A DNA stretch of 64,000 nucleotides, from positions 558,001 through 622,000 of the forward strand of contig CP073261.1 of assembly GCA_019739335.1 (NCBI GenBank), read 5' to 3'. A program made the translations under genes and the position numbers. Below the pieces are notes generated by a model, which saw nothing but the letters and a program-made list of their open reading frames with translations, did no database searches and was not told the DNA's origin. This DNA is from Erythrobacter sp. (GTDB taxonomy: Bacteria > Pseudomonadota > Alphaproteobacteria > Sphingomonadales > Sphingomonadaceae). Below, one piece after another: positions 37,279 through 46,993 of the stretch (positions within the stretch are counted from its first letter, which is position 1; each line of letters begins with the position of its first letter).

Positions 37279-39351
37279 CTACCCACCCCGCAAAGTCTGC
37301 ACACCCCAGTCCCGCTCCAGCAGATAGAGCACCAGCCGCGCCGCTTCCCCCCTCGGCGAGCCGTCCAGGCCACCCTCGTTCTCGACGAGCAGCTTTGCAT
37401 CGTCGGAGGCCATGCCGATCAGCCGCGCGACCTGTTCCAGCGAGGCTATCGAGAACCCCTCCTCGCCACTCTGCCGCGTGCCGAGCAGTTCGCCGCCGCC
37501 GCGCAGGCGTAGGTCTTCCTCGGCCAGTTCGAAGCCGTCCTGCGAGGTCTTCATCAGTTCGAGCCGCTTCTTGCCCGTTTCCGAAAGCTCCCCGCCGCGC
37601 AGCAGCAGGCAGGTGCTCTTGGCGCTCCCCCGCCCCACCCGCCCGCGCAGCTGGTGCAATTGCGCGAGGCCGAAGCGTTCGGCCTGTTCGATCACCATCA
37701 GCGTGGCATTGGGTACGTCCACCCCGACTTCGATCACCGTGGTCGCCACCAGCAGCTTGGCCCCGCCGCTGGCGAAGCGCGCCATGCCCGCGTCCTTCAG
37801 CTCGGGCGCGAGCTGGCCGTGGACCAGCACCACATCATCGCCGAACCGTGCCTTCAGCGCCGCATAGCGCGCCTCTGCCGCTGCCAGATCGTCGGTCTCG
37901 CTCTCGGTACCGCGCACCATCGGGCAGACCCAGTAGGCCTGCTGTCCGCTTTCGACATGGCGACCGACGGCAGCGGCGATCTCCTCCAGCCGGTCGAGCG
38001 GCAGCACGCGGGTGTCGATCGCCTGCCGGCCGGGGGGCATTTCGTCGAGGCGGCTGACTTCCATCTCGCCATATTGCGCCAGCACCAGCGTGCGCGGGAT
38101 CGGGGTGGCGGTCATCGCCAGCGTGTGCGGGGTGACGCGGCCTTTCTGCGTGAGCAACAACCGCTGCGAAACGCCGAAGCGGTGCTGTTCGTCGATCACC
38201 ACGAGGCCCAGATTGCGATAGTTCACCGTCTGCTGGAAGATCGCATGGGTGCCGATAACGATGTCGATGGAGCCGTCGAGCAGGCCCATCAGAATGCTCT
38301 CGCGCGCGCGGCCCTTGTCCCGCCCCGTCAGCAGCGCGATCTCGACGCCGGTGGGGGCGGCCAGCTTGCGCAGCGTTTCGTAGTGCTGGCGGGCCAGCAG
38401 TTCGGTCGGCGCGAGCAGCGCGGCTTGCGCGCCTGCCTCCACCGCCACCAGCATCGCCTCCAGCGCCACCACCGTCTTGCCCGCGCCGACATCGCCCTGG
38501 AGCAGCCGCAACATCGGGCTGGCCTGCGCCATGTCATGCGCGATTTCGGCAATCGAACGCGTCTGCGCGCCGGTGAGCGGGAACGGCATTTGCAGCTTGC
38601 CGCGCAGCGATCCGTCGCCTTGCAGCGGCTGGCCCCGCCGCGCGCGGTTCGATTGCCGCACCAGCATCAAGGCCAACGCATTGGCGAACAGTTCGTCGTA
38701 GGCGAGCCGGTCACGCGCCTTGGCATTCTCGCCTCGGTGCGCGAGGCTGAGCGCGTCGCGCCAGTCGAGCCAGCCTTCGCGTGCAAGCACCGAGGGCTGG
38801 ATCCATTCGGACAGCGCGGGCACACGGTCGAGCGATTGCGTGACCAGCGATCCGATCCTCGGCTGGGTCAGCCCCTCGGCCAGCCGGTACACCGGCTCCA
38901 CCATCCGCCCCATCGCTTCGCCGCTTTCGTCGGAGATGTGGTCCGGATGGACGATCTGGAGCATCTGGTCGTACTGGTCGAGCCGCCCCGCCACCCAGCG
39001 CAGCTCGCCCACCGGCAGCGCCTTCTTTGCCGAGAAACTCGCGCGCCCGAAATAGGTCAGCGCACAGATATTGCCCTTCGCGTCCTGCGCCAGCACCCGA
39101 TAGGGGCCTCTGCCGGGGTTGCGCGGCGCGCGGTGCTCGACCGGGGTAAGCGCCACCACCACCTGCTCGCCGACCTGCGCATCATCCAGATCGCGCACCG
39201 CACGGCGCAGCACGAAGCGATCGGGCAGGTGATAGAGCACGTCCCGCACCCGCGCGAGGCCGAGCCGTTCGAGCGGCTTCTTCAGCTTGGGGCCGACTCC
39301 GTCGAGGCTTTCGATCTCGGCGAACAGCGGGTTGAGAGCTTCGGGGCGCAT
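37279..39351 (-). CDS. recG: ATP-dependent DNA helicase RecG
   Basis: A 690-residue branch-migration helicase, full length. N-terminal wedge and OB part, then Walker A LLQGDVGAGKTVVALEAML, ALLAPTELLARQHYE, GTHAIFQQ, DEQHRFGVSQRLLL, TATPIPRTLVLAQYG and the C-terminal HQLRGRVGRG block and GTRQSGEEGF end motif. The opening GVGPKLKKPLERLGLARVRD is typical. Divergent from sdhE across 47 bp. Confidence 0.96.
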   Translation of the reverse strand: MRPEALNPLFAEIESLDGVGPKLKKPLERLGLARVRDVLYHLPDRFVLRRAVRDLDDAQVGEQVVVALTPVEHRAPRNPGRGPYRVLAQDAKGNICALTYFGRASFSAKKALPVGELRWVAGRLDQYDQMLQIVHPDHISDESGEAMGRMVEPVYRLAEGLTQPRIGSLVTQSLDRVPALSEWIQPSVLAREGWLDWRDALSLAHRGENAKARDRLAYDELFANALALMLVRQSNRARRGQPLQGDGSLRGKLQMPFPLTGAQTRSIAEIAHDMAQASPMLRLLQGDVGAGKTVVALEAMLVAVEAGAQAALLAPTELLARQHYETLRKLAAPTGVEIALLTGRDKGRARESILMGLLDGSIDIVIGTHAIFQQTVNYRNLGLVVIDEQHRFGVSQRLLLTQKGRVTPHTLAMTATPIPRTLVLAQYGEMEVSRLDEMPPGRQAIDTRVLPLDRLEEIAAAVGRHVESGQQAYWVCPMVRGTESETDDLAAAEARYAALKARFGDDVVLVHGQLAPELKDAGMARFASGGAKLLVATTVIEVGVDVPNATLMVIEQAERFGLAQLHQLRGRVGRGSAKSTCLLLRGGELSETGKKRLELMKTSQDGFELAEEDLRLRGGGELLGTRQSGEEGFSIASLEQVARLIGMASDDAKLLVENEGGLDGSPRGEAARLVLYLLERDWGVQTLRGG

Positions 39352-39398
39352 CGGAAGGCTCTAGCCGATTGCAGCAAGCATCGGTAGGAGGCCCGCAC

Positions 39399-39686
39399 AT
39401 GCCCTCCCCCGATCTCCCCACCCGCCTCGCGCCAAGACTGGCAAGGGCCAAGTTCCGCGCCTGGCATCGCGGCACGCGGGAAGCCGACTACATGTTCGGC
39501 TGTTTTTTCGACACCTTCCACGCCGAATGGGACGAGGAGAGCCTTGTATGGTTCGAAGCCCTGCTGGACGAAGACGATGTCGATGTCATGGCCTGGGCCC
39601 TCGGCGCGCAGCCGGTTCCGCCCGTCTATGCCGGCCCGCTGATGGCGCGGATGCAGCGGCTCGATTACGTCGATATTCCGCGCTGA
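39399..39686 (+). CDS. sdhE: Succinate dehydrogenase assembly factor SdhE
   Basis: A 95-residue protein that helps attach FAD to SdhA. The RGTREADYMFGCFFDTF motif (R-G-x-x-E-x-D) is the FAD-linked assembly signature, and ESLVWFEALLDEDDVDVMAW matches the helical bundle. The ATG at 39399 follows TAGGAGG; an upstream ATG at 39369 lacks a binding site. Divergence from recG is a common alphaproteobacterial arrangement. Confidence 0.92.
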   Translation: MPSPDLPTRLAPRLARAKFRAWHRGTREADYMFGCFFDTFHAEWDEESLVWFEALLDEDDVDVMAWALGAQPVPPVYAGPLMARMQRLDYVDIPR

Positions 39687-39995
39687 TCAGGTCGTCAGAT
39701 CGTAGACCAGCACCCGTTCCCACAGGTGTTCGCAGGCCGCAATAAAGGCCAGATGGATCGGGTGGGTCTGGTATGTGTCCTCGTCGGCGAGACTGTCGAA
39801 AGTCATCAGTTCGGACAGGCTCCACGTGGCATCCACGACATCGCGCTGCGCCGTATCGGCGGGAGTGCCTACCTCCAGCGAACGCACCTGCGGGATCGCG
39901 CGCAATGTCTCCAGCCCCGCTGCCAGAGCCGCGCGGTCTTCCGCCGAATCGGGATTGCGCAGCCAGAACAGCGCCAGATGAGTGAGTTTCTGCAT
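39687..39995 (-). CDS. Dabb-family stress-responsive alpha/beta-barrel protein
   Basis: A 102-residue protein of the Dabb ferredoxin-like dimer fold: LTHLALFWLRNPDSAEDRAA, then VRSLEVGTPAD, WSLSELMTFDSLADEDTYQT and HPIHLAFIAACEHLWERVLV. Members include small enzymes and stress proteins; no activity can be assigned. Its stop adjoins that of sdhE with no gap. Confidence 0.8.
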   Translation of the reverse strand: MQKLTHLALFWLRNPDSAEDRAALAAGLETLRAIPQVRSLEVGTPADTAQRDVVDATWSLSELMTFDSLADEDTYQTHPIHLAFIAACEHLWERVLVYDLTT

Positions 39996-40113
39996 GTTTT
40001 CTCCCTACGGCCAAGGGGCGGGGGAGACAACGGCAGTCCGTATCGCTAGGGCACCGCCACAATCATCACCGGCAGCCGGAACGGCGCGCCGGGTTTTGCC
40101 GTTGCGGAAAACC

Positions 40114-43100
40114 ATGCCCGATCTCTCGCTCATCCTCAAAGCTGCCGATCCGCTCACCCTCGCCGCCCTCCCGCGCGGGGCGCAGCCGCTGGTGCTGGCC
40201 GATCTGGCGCGGGCGGCGAAGGCGCGCGCGGTGTTCGTCGCGGCGGACGACGCGGCGATGCGGGCCACGGTCGATGCGGCGCAATTCTTCGCGCCCGAAT
40301 TGCAGGTGATCGAATTTCCCGCCTGGGACTGCCTGCCTTACGATCGCGCCAGCCCGGCGATGTCGGTCAGCGCGCAGCGATTGGCGGCCTTGCACCAGTT
40401 GCAGGGCAAGCCATCGGGCAAGCAGCTGGTCGTCACCACGGTCAATGCCCTGCTCCAGCGCGTCCTCACCCCGTTCCGTATCCGCGAGGCGGTGCGCGAT
40501 TTCCGGGTCGGGACCGAGATCGGCCACCAGAGCCTCGTCGCGCTGCTGCGGCGGCAGGGCTACAGCCGCGTCGATACGGTGGTGGACACGGGCGAATTCG
40601 CCATGCGCGGCTCGATCGTCGATATTTTCCCCAGCGGGCTCGATGCGGGGCTGCGGCTCGATTTCTTCGGGGATGAACTCGAATCCCTCCGCCTGTTCGA
40701 TCCCGCCACCCAGCGCACCACGCAGGTTATCGACGAGCACTTGCTGCTCCCCGCCAGCGAGGCCCTGCTCGACGAGGACAGCATCAAGCGATTCCGCAGC
40801 GGCTATCGCGAGAAGTTCGGCGCTCACGCCACGCAGGATCCGCTCTACGAAGCGGTGAGCGATGGCCGGCGGCTGGCGGGGATGGAACACTGGCTGCCGC
40901 TGTTTGAGGAACGGCTGGCCACGCTGTTCGACCATCTTGGCAAGGACGACACGGTTGTCATTGATTCAGGAGCGCTTTCGGCGGCCGAGGAGCGGCTCGG
41001 CGATATTGCCGATTACCGCCGCCAACGCAGCGAAACCGCCGGGCAGCGCAAGGGCAGCTATCGTCCGCTCGATCCCGCTGAACTCTACCTGACGGATGAC
41101 GAATTCCGGCAGGCGCTGGCCGCATGGCCGATCCACCGCGCCTCGATCTTCGCCGAACCGGCAAGCCCCAAGGTGGTCGATTTCGGCTTCCGCTCCGCCC
41201 GCGATTTCACGCCCGAACGCTCGCAGGGCGCCAACGTCTATGACGCGGCAGCAAAGCACCTCGCCAGTCTGGGCAAATCAGGCAAGCGCCCGCTGCTCGC
41301 GGCTTATACCAAAGGTTCGCTCAGCCGCATCGCCTCGATCATTGGCGAGGCAGGCACACCGGTGCAGGTGGTGGAGAGCTGGCAGGAAGCGCTGGGGGCT
41401 TCCGCCAAGGGCAAGACCACCGCGATGGTCCTGCCGCTCGACACCGGCTTCGCCAATGACGAGCTGGAACTGATTACCGAGCAGGACCTGCTGGGCGACC
41501 GCCTGGTGCGCCGCAAGAAGCGCAAGAAGGATGCCGATGCCTTCCTCGCCGAATTGCAGGCGCTGGCGCGGGGCGACCTGGTGGTTCATCTCGATCACGG
41601 GATCGGCAAATATATCGGACTCGAGCCGATCACTGTCGGCAAGAGCCAGCACGATTGCGTGCGGCTGGAATATGCCGGCGGGGACAAGCTGTATATCCCG
41701 GTCGAGAACATCGAAGTGCTCAGCCGCTACGGCTCGTCGGAAGAAAGCGTCCCGCTCGACAAGCTCGGTGGCGAGGCATGGCAGCGCCGCCGCGCCAGGT
41801 TGAAGGAGCGCATCACCGCCATCGCGGGCGAGCTGATGAAAGTCGCCGCCGCCCGCGCGCTGCGCCACGCCCCGGTGCTGGCGGCGGACGAAAGCAGCTA
41901 CGGCCAGTTCCTCGACCGCTTCCAGTACGAAGAGACCGAGGACCAGGAAATGGCCATCGCCGATGTGCTGCGCGATCTGGAAAGCGGGCGGCCGATGGAC
42001 CGGCTGGTCTGCGGCGATGTCGGCTTCGGCAAGACCGAGGTGGCGCTGCGCGCGGCCTTCGTCGCGGCGATGGCCGGGCAGCAGGTAGCGATGGTCGCCC
42101 CGACCACATTGCTGGCGCGGCAGCATTTCCAGAACTTCACCGATCGCTTCGCCGGTTTCCCGCTGAATGTCGGTCGCCTCAGCCGCCTCGTCCCCGCCGC
42201 CGAGATGAAGGACACCCGCGAACGGTTGGCGAGCGGCGACATGGATATCGTCATCGGCACCCACGCCATCCTCAGCAAGACCACCCAGTTCAAGAACCTC
42301 GGGCTGGTGATCGTGGACGAGGAGCAGCGCTTCGGCGTCACCCACAAGGAAAAGCTCAAGCAATTGCGCGCCGACGTGCACGTGCTCACGCTCACCGCCA
42401 CGCCGATCCCGCGCACGCTGCAAATGGCGATGTCCGGCCTGCGCGAACTCAGCACCATCAAGACTCCGCCGGTCGACCGGCTGGCGGTGCGCACCTATGT
42501 GATGGAGTGGGACGACATGGTGGTGCGCGAGGCGCTGCTGCGCGAACACCACCGCGGCGGACAGAGCTTCATCGTCGTGCCGCGCATTTCGGACATGGAG
42601 CAGGTCGAGCGTTGGCTGCACGACACGGTGCCCGAAGTGAAGGCCGTCTCCGCGCACGGGCAGATGAGCGCGGGCGAGATCGAGGAGCGGATGAGCGCCT
42701 TTTACGAAGGCAAGTACGAAGTGCTGCTCTCCACCACCATCATCGAAAGCGGGCTCGACCTGCCCACCGCCAATACGATGATCATCCACCGCGCCGACCG
42801 TTTCGGCCTTGCCCAGCTTTACCAGTTGCGCGGGCGCGTGGGCCGCGCGAAAACCCGCGCCTACGCTTATCTCACCACCCCGCCCGACACGCAGCTTTCC
42901 GAAGTGGCGGAGAAACGGCTCAAGGTATTGGGCGATCTCGACAGCCTTGGTGCGGGCTTCCAGCTTGCGAGCCACGATCTCGACATTCGCGGCGCGGGCA
43001 ACCTGCTGGGGGACGAGCAGAGCGGGCATATCCGCGAAGTCGGCTTCGAACTTTACCAGTCGATGCTGGAGGACGCGATCCTCGCCGCCAAGGCGGGCGA

Positions 43101-43596
43101 TGCCGGACTGCCGAGCGAGCGCAACACCCTTTCCCCGCAGATCACCGTCGATGCGCCGATTATGATCCCCGAGGAATATGTCCCCGATCTCGCGGTGCGA
43201 ATGGCGCTCTATCGCCGCCTCAACGACGCGCAGGACCCGGCGGAAGTGGAAGGCATGGCCGCCGAAATGATCGACCGCTTCGGAGAATTGCCGCAGCCGA
43301 CCAAGAACCTGATCCGCCTTATCGCGATCAAGCAGCAGGCCATAGGCGCGAACATTGCCAAGATAGATGTCGGCGCGCGGGGCACGCTGGTGACTTTCCA
43401 CCAGGACGACTTCCCCGATCCCGCCGGGCTGCTCGCCTATGTCGAACGGCTTGGGGAGACGGCCAAACTGCGCCCGGATATGAAGCTCGTCATCAACCGC
43501 GCTTGGGGCGATCCGGAAAGCCGGTTGAACGGGCTGTTCCAGTTGACCAAGGGCTTGGGCGCAATTGTGAAGCGGGCGGCGAAGAAGGCGGCATAG
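40114..43596 (+). CDS. mfd: Transcription-repair coupling factor Mfd
   Basis: A 1160-residue translocase that removes stalled RNA polymerase and recruits UvrA. UvrB-homology module at the N-terminus (EFPAWDCLPYDRASPAMSVS), RNA polymerase interaction domain with YLVHLDHGIGKY-like RGDLVVHLDHGIGKYIGLEP, RecG-like motor (VCGDVGFGKTEVALRAAFVA, DEEQRFGVTHKEK, TATPIPRTLQMAMSGLRELS) and the TRCF C-terminal domain. The ATG at 40114 (MPDLSLILKAADPL) is chosen; the open frame upstream overlaps the Dabb gene. Confidence 0.96.
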   Translation: MPDLSLILKAADPLTLAALPRGAQPLVLADLARAAKARAVFVAADDAAMRATVDAAQFFAPELQVIEFPAWDCLPYDRASPAMSVSAQRLAALHQLQGKPSGKQLVVTTVNALLQRVLTPFRIREAVRDFRVGTEIGHQSLVALLRRQGYSRVDTVVDTGEFAMRGSIVDIFPSGLDAGLRLDFFGDELESLRLFDPATQRTTQVIDEHLLLPASEALLDEDSIKRFRSGYREKFGAHATQDPLYEAVSDGRRLAGMEHWLPLFEERLATLFDHLGKDDTVVIDSGALSAAEERLGDIADYRRQRSETAGQRKGSYRPLDPAELYLTDDEFRQALAAWPIHRASIFAEPASPKVVDFGFRSARDFTPERSQGANVYDAAAKHLASLGKSGKRPLLAAYTKGSLSRIASIIGEAGTPVQVVESWQEALGASAKGKTTAMVLPLDTGFANDELELITEQDLLGDRLVRRKKRKKDADAFLAELQALARGDLVVHLDHGIGKYIGLEPITVGKSQHDCVRLEYAGGDKLYIPVENIEVLSRYGSSEESVPLDKLGGEAWQRRRARLKERITAIAGELMKVAAARALRHAPVLAADESSYGQFLDRFQYEETEDQEMAIADVLRDLESGRPMDRLVCGDVGFGKTEVALRAAFVAAMAGQQVAMVAPTTLLARQHFQNFTDRFAGFPLNVGRLSRLVPAAEMKDTRERLASGDMDIVIGTHAILSKTTQFKNLGLVIVDEEQRFGVTHKEKLKQLRADVHVLTLTATPIPRTLQMAMSGLRELSTIKTPPVDRLAVRTYVMEWDDMVVREALLREHHRGGQSFIVVPRISDMEQVERWLHDTVPEVKAVSAHGQMSAGEIEERMSAFYEGKYEVLLSTTIIESGLDLPTANTMIIHRADRFGLAQLYQLRGRVGRAKTRAYAYLTTPPDTQLSEVAEKRLKVLGDLDSLGAGFQLASHDLDIRGAGNLLGDEQSGHIREVGFELYQSMLEDAILAAKAGDAGLPSERNTLSPQITVDAPIMIPEEYVPDLAVRMALYRRLNDAQDPAEVEGMAAEMIDRFGELPQPTKNLIRLIAIKQQAIGANIAKIDVGARGTLVTFHQDDFPDPAGLLAYVERLGETAKLRPDMKLVINRAWGDPESRLNGLFQLTKGLGAIVKRAAKKAA

Positions 43597-43667
43597 CGAC
43601 CGAATGCCGGGTTGCCATTGTTGGCGCAGCACGGTTTAGTGCGCGGCAACAGGAGGATATTCCCGTC

Positions 43668-46079
43668 ATGCGTTACCTGCTTTCCACCGCCCTCGGCCTT
43701 GCCCTCGCCGCGCCGCTTGCTGCTCCCGCTGCCGCGCAGGAGGAGGGCTATCGCCTGCCGCCCGCAGATGTGGCGGACATTGTGCTGCGCGCGCCGTCGC
43801 CCACCGTCTCGGTCTCTCCCGATGGCGAAACGCTGCTGCTGCTCGAACGCGAGAGCCTGCCGCCGGTCGCAGAACTGGCGCGGCCGATGGAAAAGCTCGC
43901 CGGGCTGCGGCTCGACGTGGCGATCAACGACAGCCACGGCCCGCGCACATTCGTGGGGATGAGCCTGCGCGATCTGGCGGGCAATGCCGAACGCCGCGTG
44001 GCCCTTCCGCCCGAAGCAGATATTTCCGATGTCAGCTGGTCTCCCGATGGTACCCGCGTGGCTTTCACCAATACCCATGCCGACGGAATGGCGCTGATGG
44101 TGCTCGATACCGCCAGCGGCACCACGACCACCGTGATGGAGCGCGGGATCAATCCGATCTTCCAGGGGCCGCGCTGGCTGCCCGATGGTCGGTTGCTGGC
44201 GTTGGTGATTCCCGAGAACCGTGGGCCGATGCCCGAGGAATCGCTGACCCCGGCAGGCCCGGCAATCCAGAACGCTGCGGGCGGCGAGGAAGCGCAGACG
44301 CGCACCTATCAGGACCTGCTCGAAAACCCGCATGACGAGGCGCTGTTCGCCTGGCTCGGCACCAGCCAGCCGGTCGCTATTGCGCTCGACAGCGGGGAAC
44401 GCGAAGTCCTGGGCGAACCACGCCTCTACACTTACGCCGCAGCTTCTCCCGATGGCGAATACATGTTGATGGAATGGCTCGAACGCCCGTTCAGCTATCA
44501 GGTGCCCTACAGCGATTTCCCGCTCACCTCGGTCGTCACCGATGCCACCGGAGCCCATGTCGCTACCATCGCGCAGCAGCCGCTGGCGGACAACCTGCCG
44601 GTGCAGGGCGTGCCGACGGGCCGCCGCAGCATCATCTGGCACCCGACCGAACCCGCGCTGGTGATGTGGGCCGAAGCGCAGGACGGCGGCGATCCGCGTA
44701 TCGAGGCCGATGTTCGCGACGCGATGTTCGCCCTGCCCGCGCCGTTCGACGGCACGCCGCGCGAAGTGGCACGGTTCGAAGATCGTTTCTCCGGCTTCAT
44801 GGGGATCGAGGATACCGACGACGTGATCGCCTACGATTACGACCGTGACAGCCGCGAAATCCGCCTGTCGCTGGTGGATGTGACCGGAAGCGATGCAACG
44901 CGGGTGCTCAGCCTGCGCAATGCACAGGACGCCTATGCCGATCCCGGCTCGCCGGTTTCGGTGACCACCCCGGCGGGCTTCAACGTCGCGCGCCACAGCG
45001 ACGGTGCTCTGCTGCTCTCCGGTGCGGGCGCCACACCGGAAGGTCTGCGCCCGTTCCTGCGCCGCTTCGATCTGGCCACGCTGGAGGTGCAGGAGATCTG
45101 GCGCAATTCAGGCGAAGAGCTGGAGCGGGTGGTGGACGTGCTGGATGACAGCGGCTCGGCCTTCATCACGTCCTACGAAAGCCCCACCGATCCGGGGAAT
45201 TTCCGCCTGCGCCGGGACGACAGCGTGACCGCGCTGACGCAATTCCCCGATCCGCATCCGGAACTGACCGGCATCAGCCGCGAATTGGTCACCTATACCC
45301 GTGCCGACGGTACCGAACTGACCGCCACGCTCTACCTGCCGCCCGATTACCAGCCTGGGCAGCAGCTTCCGCTGGTCGTCTGGGCCTACCCGCAGGAATT
45401 CAACAACGCCGCCACCGCTTCGCAGAACCGAGATTCCCCTTATCGCTTCACCCGCATCGGCAGCTATTCGCACCTGTTCTTCCTGACCCAGGGCTATGCC
45501 GTGCTGGACAATGCGGCGATGCCGGTGATCGGTGCTGACCCCGAGACGGTGAACGACAGCTTTATCGAGCAGGTCGTTTCCAGCGCCCAGGCGGCGGTCG
45601 ATTTCTCGGTCGAACGCGGCTTTGGCGATGGCTACCGCGTCGGCGTGGGCGGGCACAGCTACGGCGCCTTCATGACCGCGCACCTGCTGGCACAGAGCGA
45701 TATCTTCCGCGCCGGAATTGCCCGGTCCGGGGCCTACAACCGCACGCTGACCCCGTTCGGCTTCCAGTCCGAGCGGCGGGTGTTCTGGGAAACGCCGGAA
45801 ACCTATTACGAATTGTCGCCCTTCATGGCCGCCAACCGGATCAACGAGCCGATGCTGCTGATACACGGCACCAACGACAACAATTCGGGCACCTTCCCCG
45901 AACAGTCTGAGCGGATGTTCGCTGCGATCCGGGGCACCGGCGGCACCGCGCGGCTGGTGATGCTGCCGTACGAAAGCCACGGCTATCGAGGACGCGAGTC
46001 GGTGCTGCACACGCTGGCAGAAATGATAGACTGGTTCGATGTGCACGTGAAGGCGGCCACTCCGCCTGCCGCCGAATAG
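43668..46079 (+). CDS. Secreted S9-family serine peptidase (prolyl oligopeptidase type)
   Basis: An 803-residue protein with a signal peptide (MRYLLSTALGLALAAPLAAP, then AAAQ), an N-terminal beta-propeller with TolB-like SWSPDGTRVAFTNTHADGMA blades and an alpha/beta-hydrolase catalytic domain. The triad is visible: Ser in GVGGHSYGAFMT, Asp in LIHGTNDNN and His in YESHGYRGRES. The layout matches the S9D/glutamyl-type exopeptidases often found in sphingomonads. AGGAGGA precedes the ATG. It lies 71 bp after mfd. Confidence 0.9.
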   Translation: MRYLLSTALGLALAAPLAAPAAAQEEGYRLPPADVADIVLRAPSPTVSVSPDGETLLLLERESLPPVAELARPMEKLAGLRLDVAINDSHGPRTFVGMSLRDLAGNAERRVALPPEADISDVSWSPDGTRVAFTNTHADGMALMVLDTASGTTTTVMERGINPIFQGPRWLPDGRLLALVIPENRGPMPEESLTPAGPAIQNAAGGEEAQTRTYQDLLENPHDEALFAWLGTSQPVAIALDSGEREVLGEPRLYTYAAASPDGEYMLMEWLERPFSYQVPYSDFPLTSVVTDATGAHVATIAQQPLADNLPVQGVPTGRRSIIWHPTEPALVMWAEAQDGGDPRIEADVRDAMFALPAPFDGTPREVARFEDRFSGFMGIEDTDDVIAYDYDRDSREIRLSLVDVTGSDATRVLSLRNAQDAYADPGSPVSVTTPAGFNVARHSDGALLLSGAGATPEGLRPFLRRFDLATLEVQEIWRNSGEELERVVDVLDDSGSAFITSYESPTDPGNFRLRRDDSVTALTQFPDPHPELTGISRELVTYTRADGTELTATLYLPPDYQPGQQLPLVVWAYPQEFNNAATASQNRDSPYRFTRIGSYSHLFFLTQGYAVLDNAAMPVIGADPETVNDSFIEQVVSSAQAAVDFSVERGFGDGYRVGVGGHSYGAFMTAHLLAQSDIFRAGIARSGAYNRTLTPFGFQSERRVFWETPETYYELSPFMAANRINEPMLLIHGTNDNNSGTFPEQSERMFAAIRGTGGTARLVMLPYESHGYRGRESVLHTLAEMIDWFDVHVKAATPPAAE

Positions 46080-46085
46080 CAAAGG

Positions 46086-46901
46086 TCAAACGGCGGTCTC
46101 GGTTTCCCTGAGGAACTGCGCCGCCGCCACAGGCCTGCCACCAAGGTAGCCCTGCCATACGTGGCAGCCTTCGCGGACTATCGCGGCGCGCTGCGCCTCG
46201 GTCTCGATCCCCTCGGCGATCACCTGCAAATCGAGCGCCTTGGCCATCGCGATGATCCCGCGCAGCACCGCCAGATCGCGCCCTTCCTCAGCCACGCCTT
46301 CGATCATCGAACGGTCGAGCTTCAGCGCGTGCAGCGGCAGAACCTTGAGATAGCGGAAGTTGCAGAAACCCGCGCCGAAATCGTCGAGCGCGATGCGGAT
46401 GCCCGCCTGCGCCAGCATTTCCAGCCGTTCGGCAGAACGGTCGAGGTCCGCCACCAGCGCCTGTTCGGTAATCTCGAGCGTCAGCCGCTCCGCCGGAAAG
46501 CCGGTCTCCTCCAGCATGGCCAGCAGCCCTTCGCCAAAGCTGCGGTCGAACAGGTCCATCGCCGTGACGTTGAGCGACAGCCGCATCTGCGCAGGCCAGC
46601 CCAGCGCCGCGCGCATCGCCGCGCGTGCAATGTGGCGCGAAAGCCGCCGTGCGATTCCGCCGCTCTGCGCAATTGCCACCAGCGCATCGCCTGCCAGCGA
46701 GCCGTGGTCGGGATGCTCCCAGCGCACCAGCGCTTCGGCCCCCGCCAGCGCTGCGTCCGCGCTGCGCCACTGCGACTGGAACAGCAGGTCTACCCCATCC
46801 GCCGTCAGCGCCTCTGCCAGATCCTCGATGATCGGATGCGGTTCACTGGCGCGGCGATCGTTGCGGGCGCGGCGATCGATGGTCTGGGCTGGGATCGACA
46901 T
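46086..46901 (-). CDS. EAL-domain c-di-GMP phosphodiesterase
   Basis: A 271-residue protein made almost only of an EAL domain, without sensor or GGDEF. Catalytic set: AEALVRW (EAL motif), LNVTAMDL, LEITEQAL (Glu), IALDDFGAGF (DDFGxG), LKLDRSMI (Lys), VIAEGIETEAQ, and GYLGGRP. All metal ligands are present, so an active phosphodiesterase is likely. Converges on the S9 gene; divergent from nadK across 92 bp. Confidence 0.88.
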   Translation of the reverse strand: MSIPAQTIDRRARNDRRASEPHPIIEDLAEALTADGVDLLFQSQWRSADAALAGAEALVRWEHPDHGSLAGDALVAIAQSGGIARRLSRHIARAAMRAALGWPAQMRLSLNVTAMDLFDRSFGEGLLAMLEETGFPAERLTLEITEQALVADLDRSAERLEMLAQAGIRIALDDFGAGFCNFRYLKVLPLHALKLDRSMIEGVAEEGRDLAVLRGIIAMAKALDLQVIAEGIETEAQRAAIVREGCHVWQGYLGGRPVAAAQFLRETETAV

Positions 46902-46993
46902 GGTGCTGCGGCCATGCCGGATCGGTGCGGGAATGGAACCCCCGCGGAATGGCGCGTTGCAAATCGGGACGCGTCTCCATAGGGTTGCCGCCC

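Noticed and set aside
43437-44996. Long reverse open frame over mfd and the S9 peptidase
   Set aside because: Antisense of two well supported genes.
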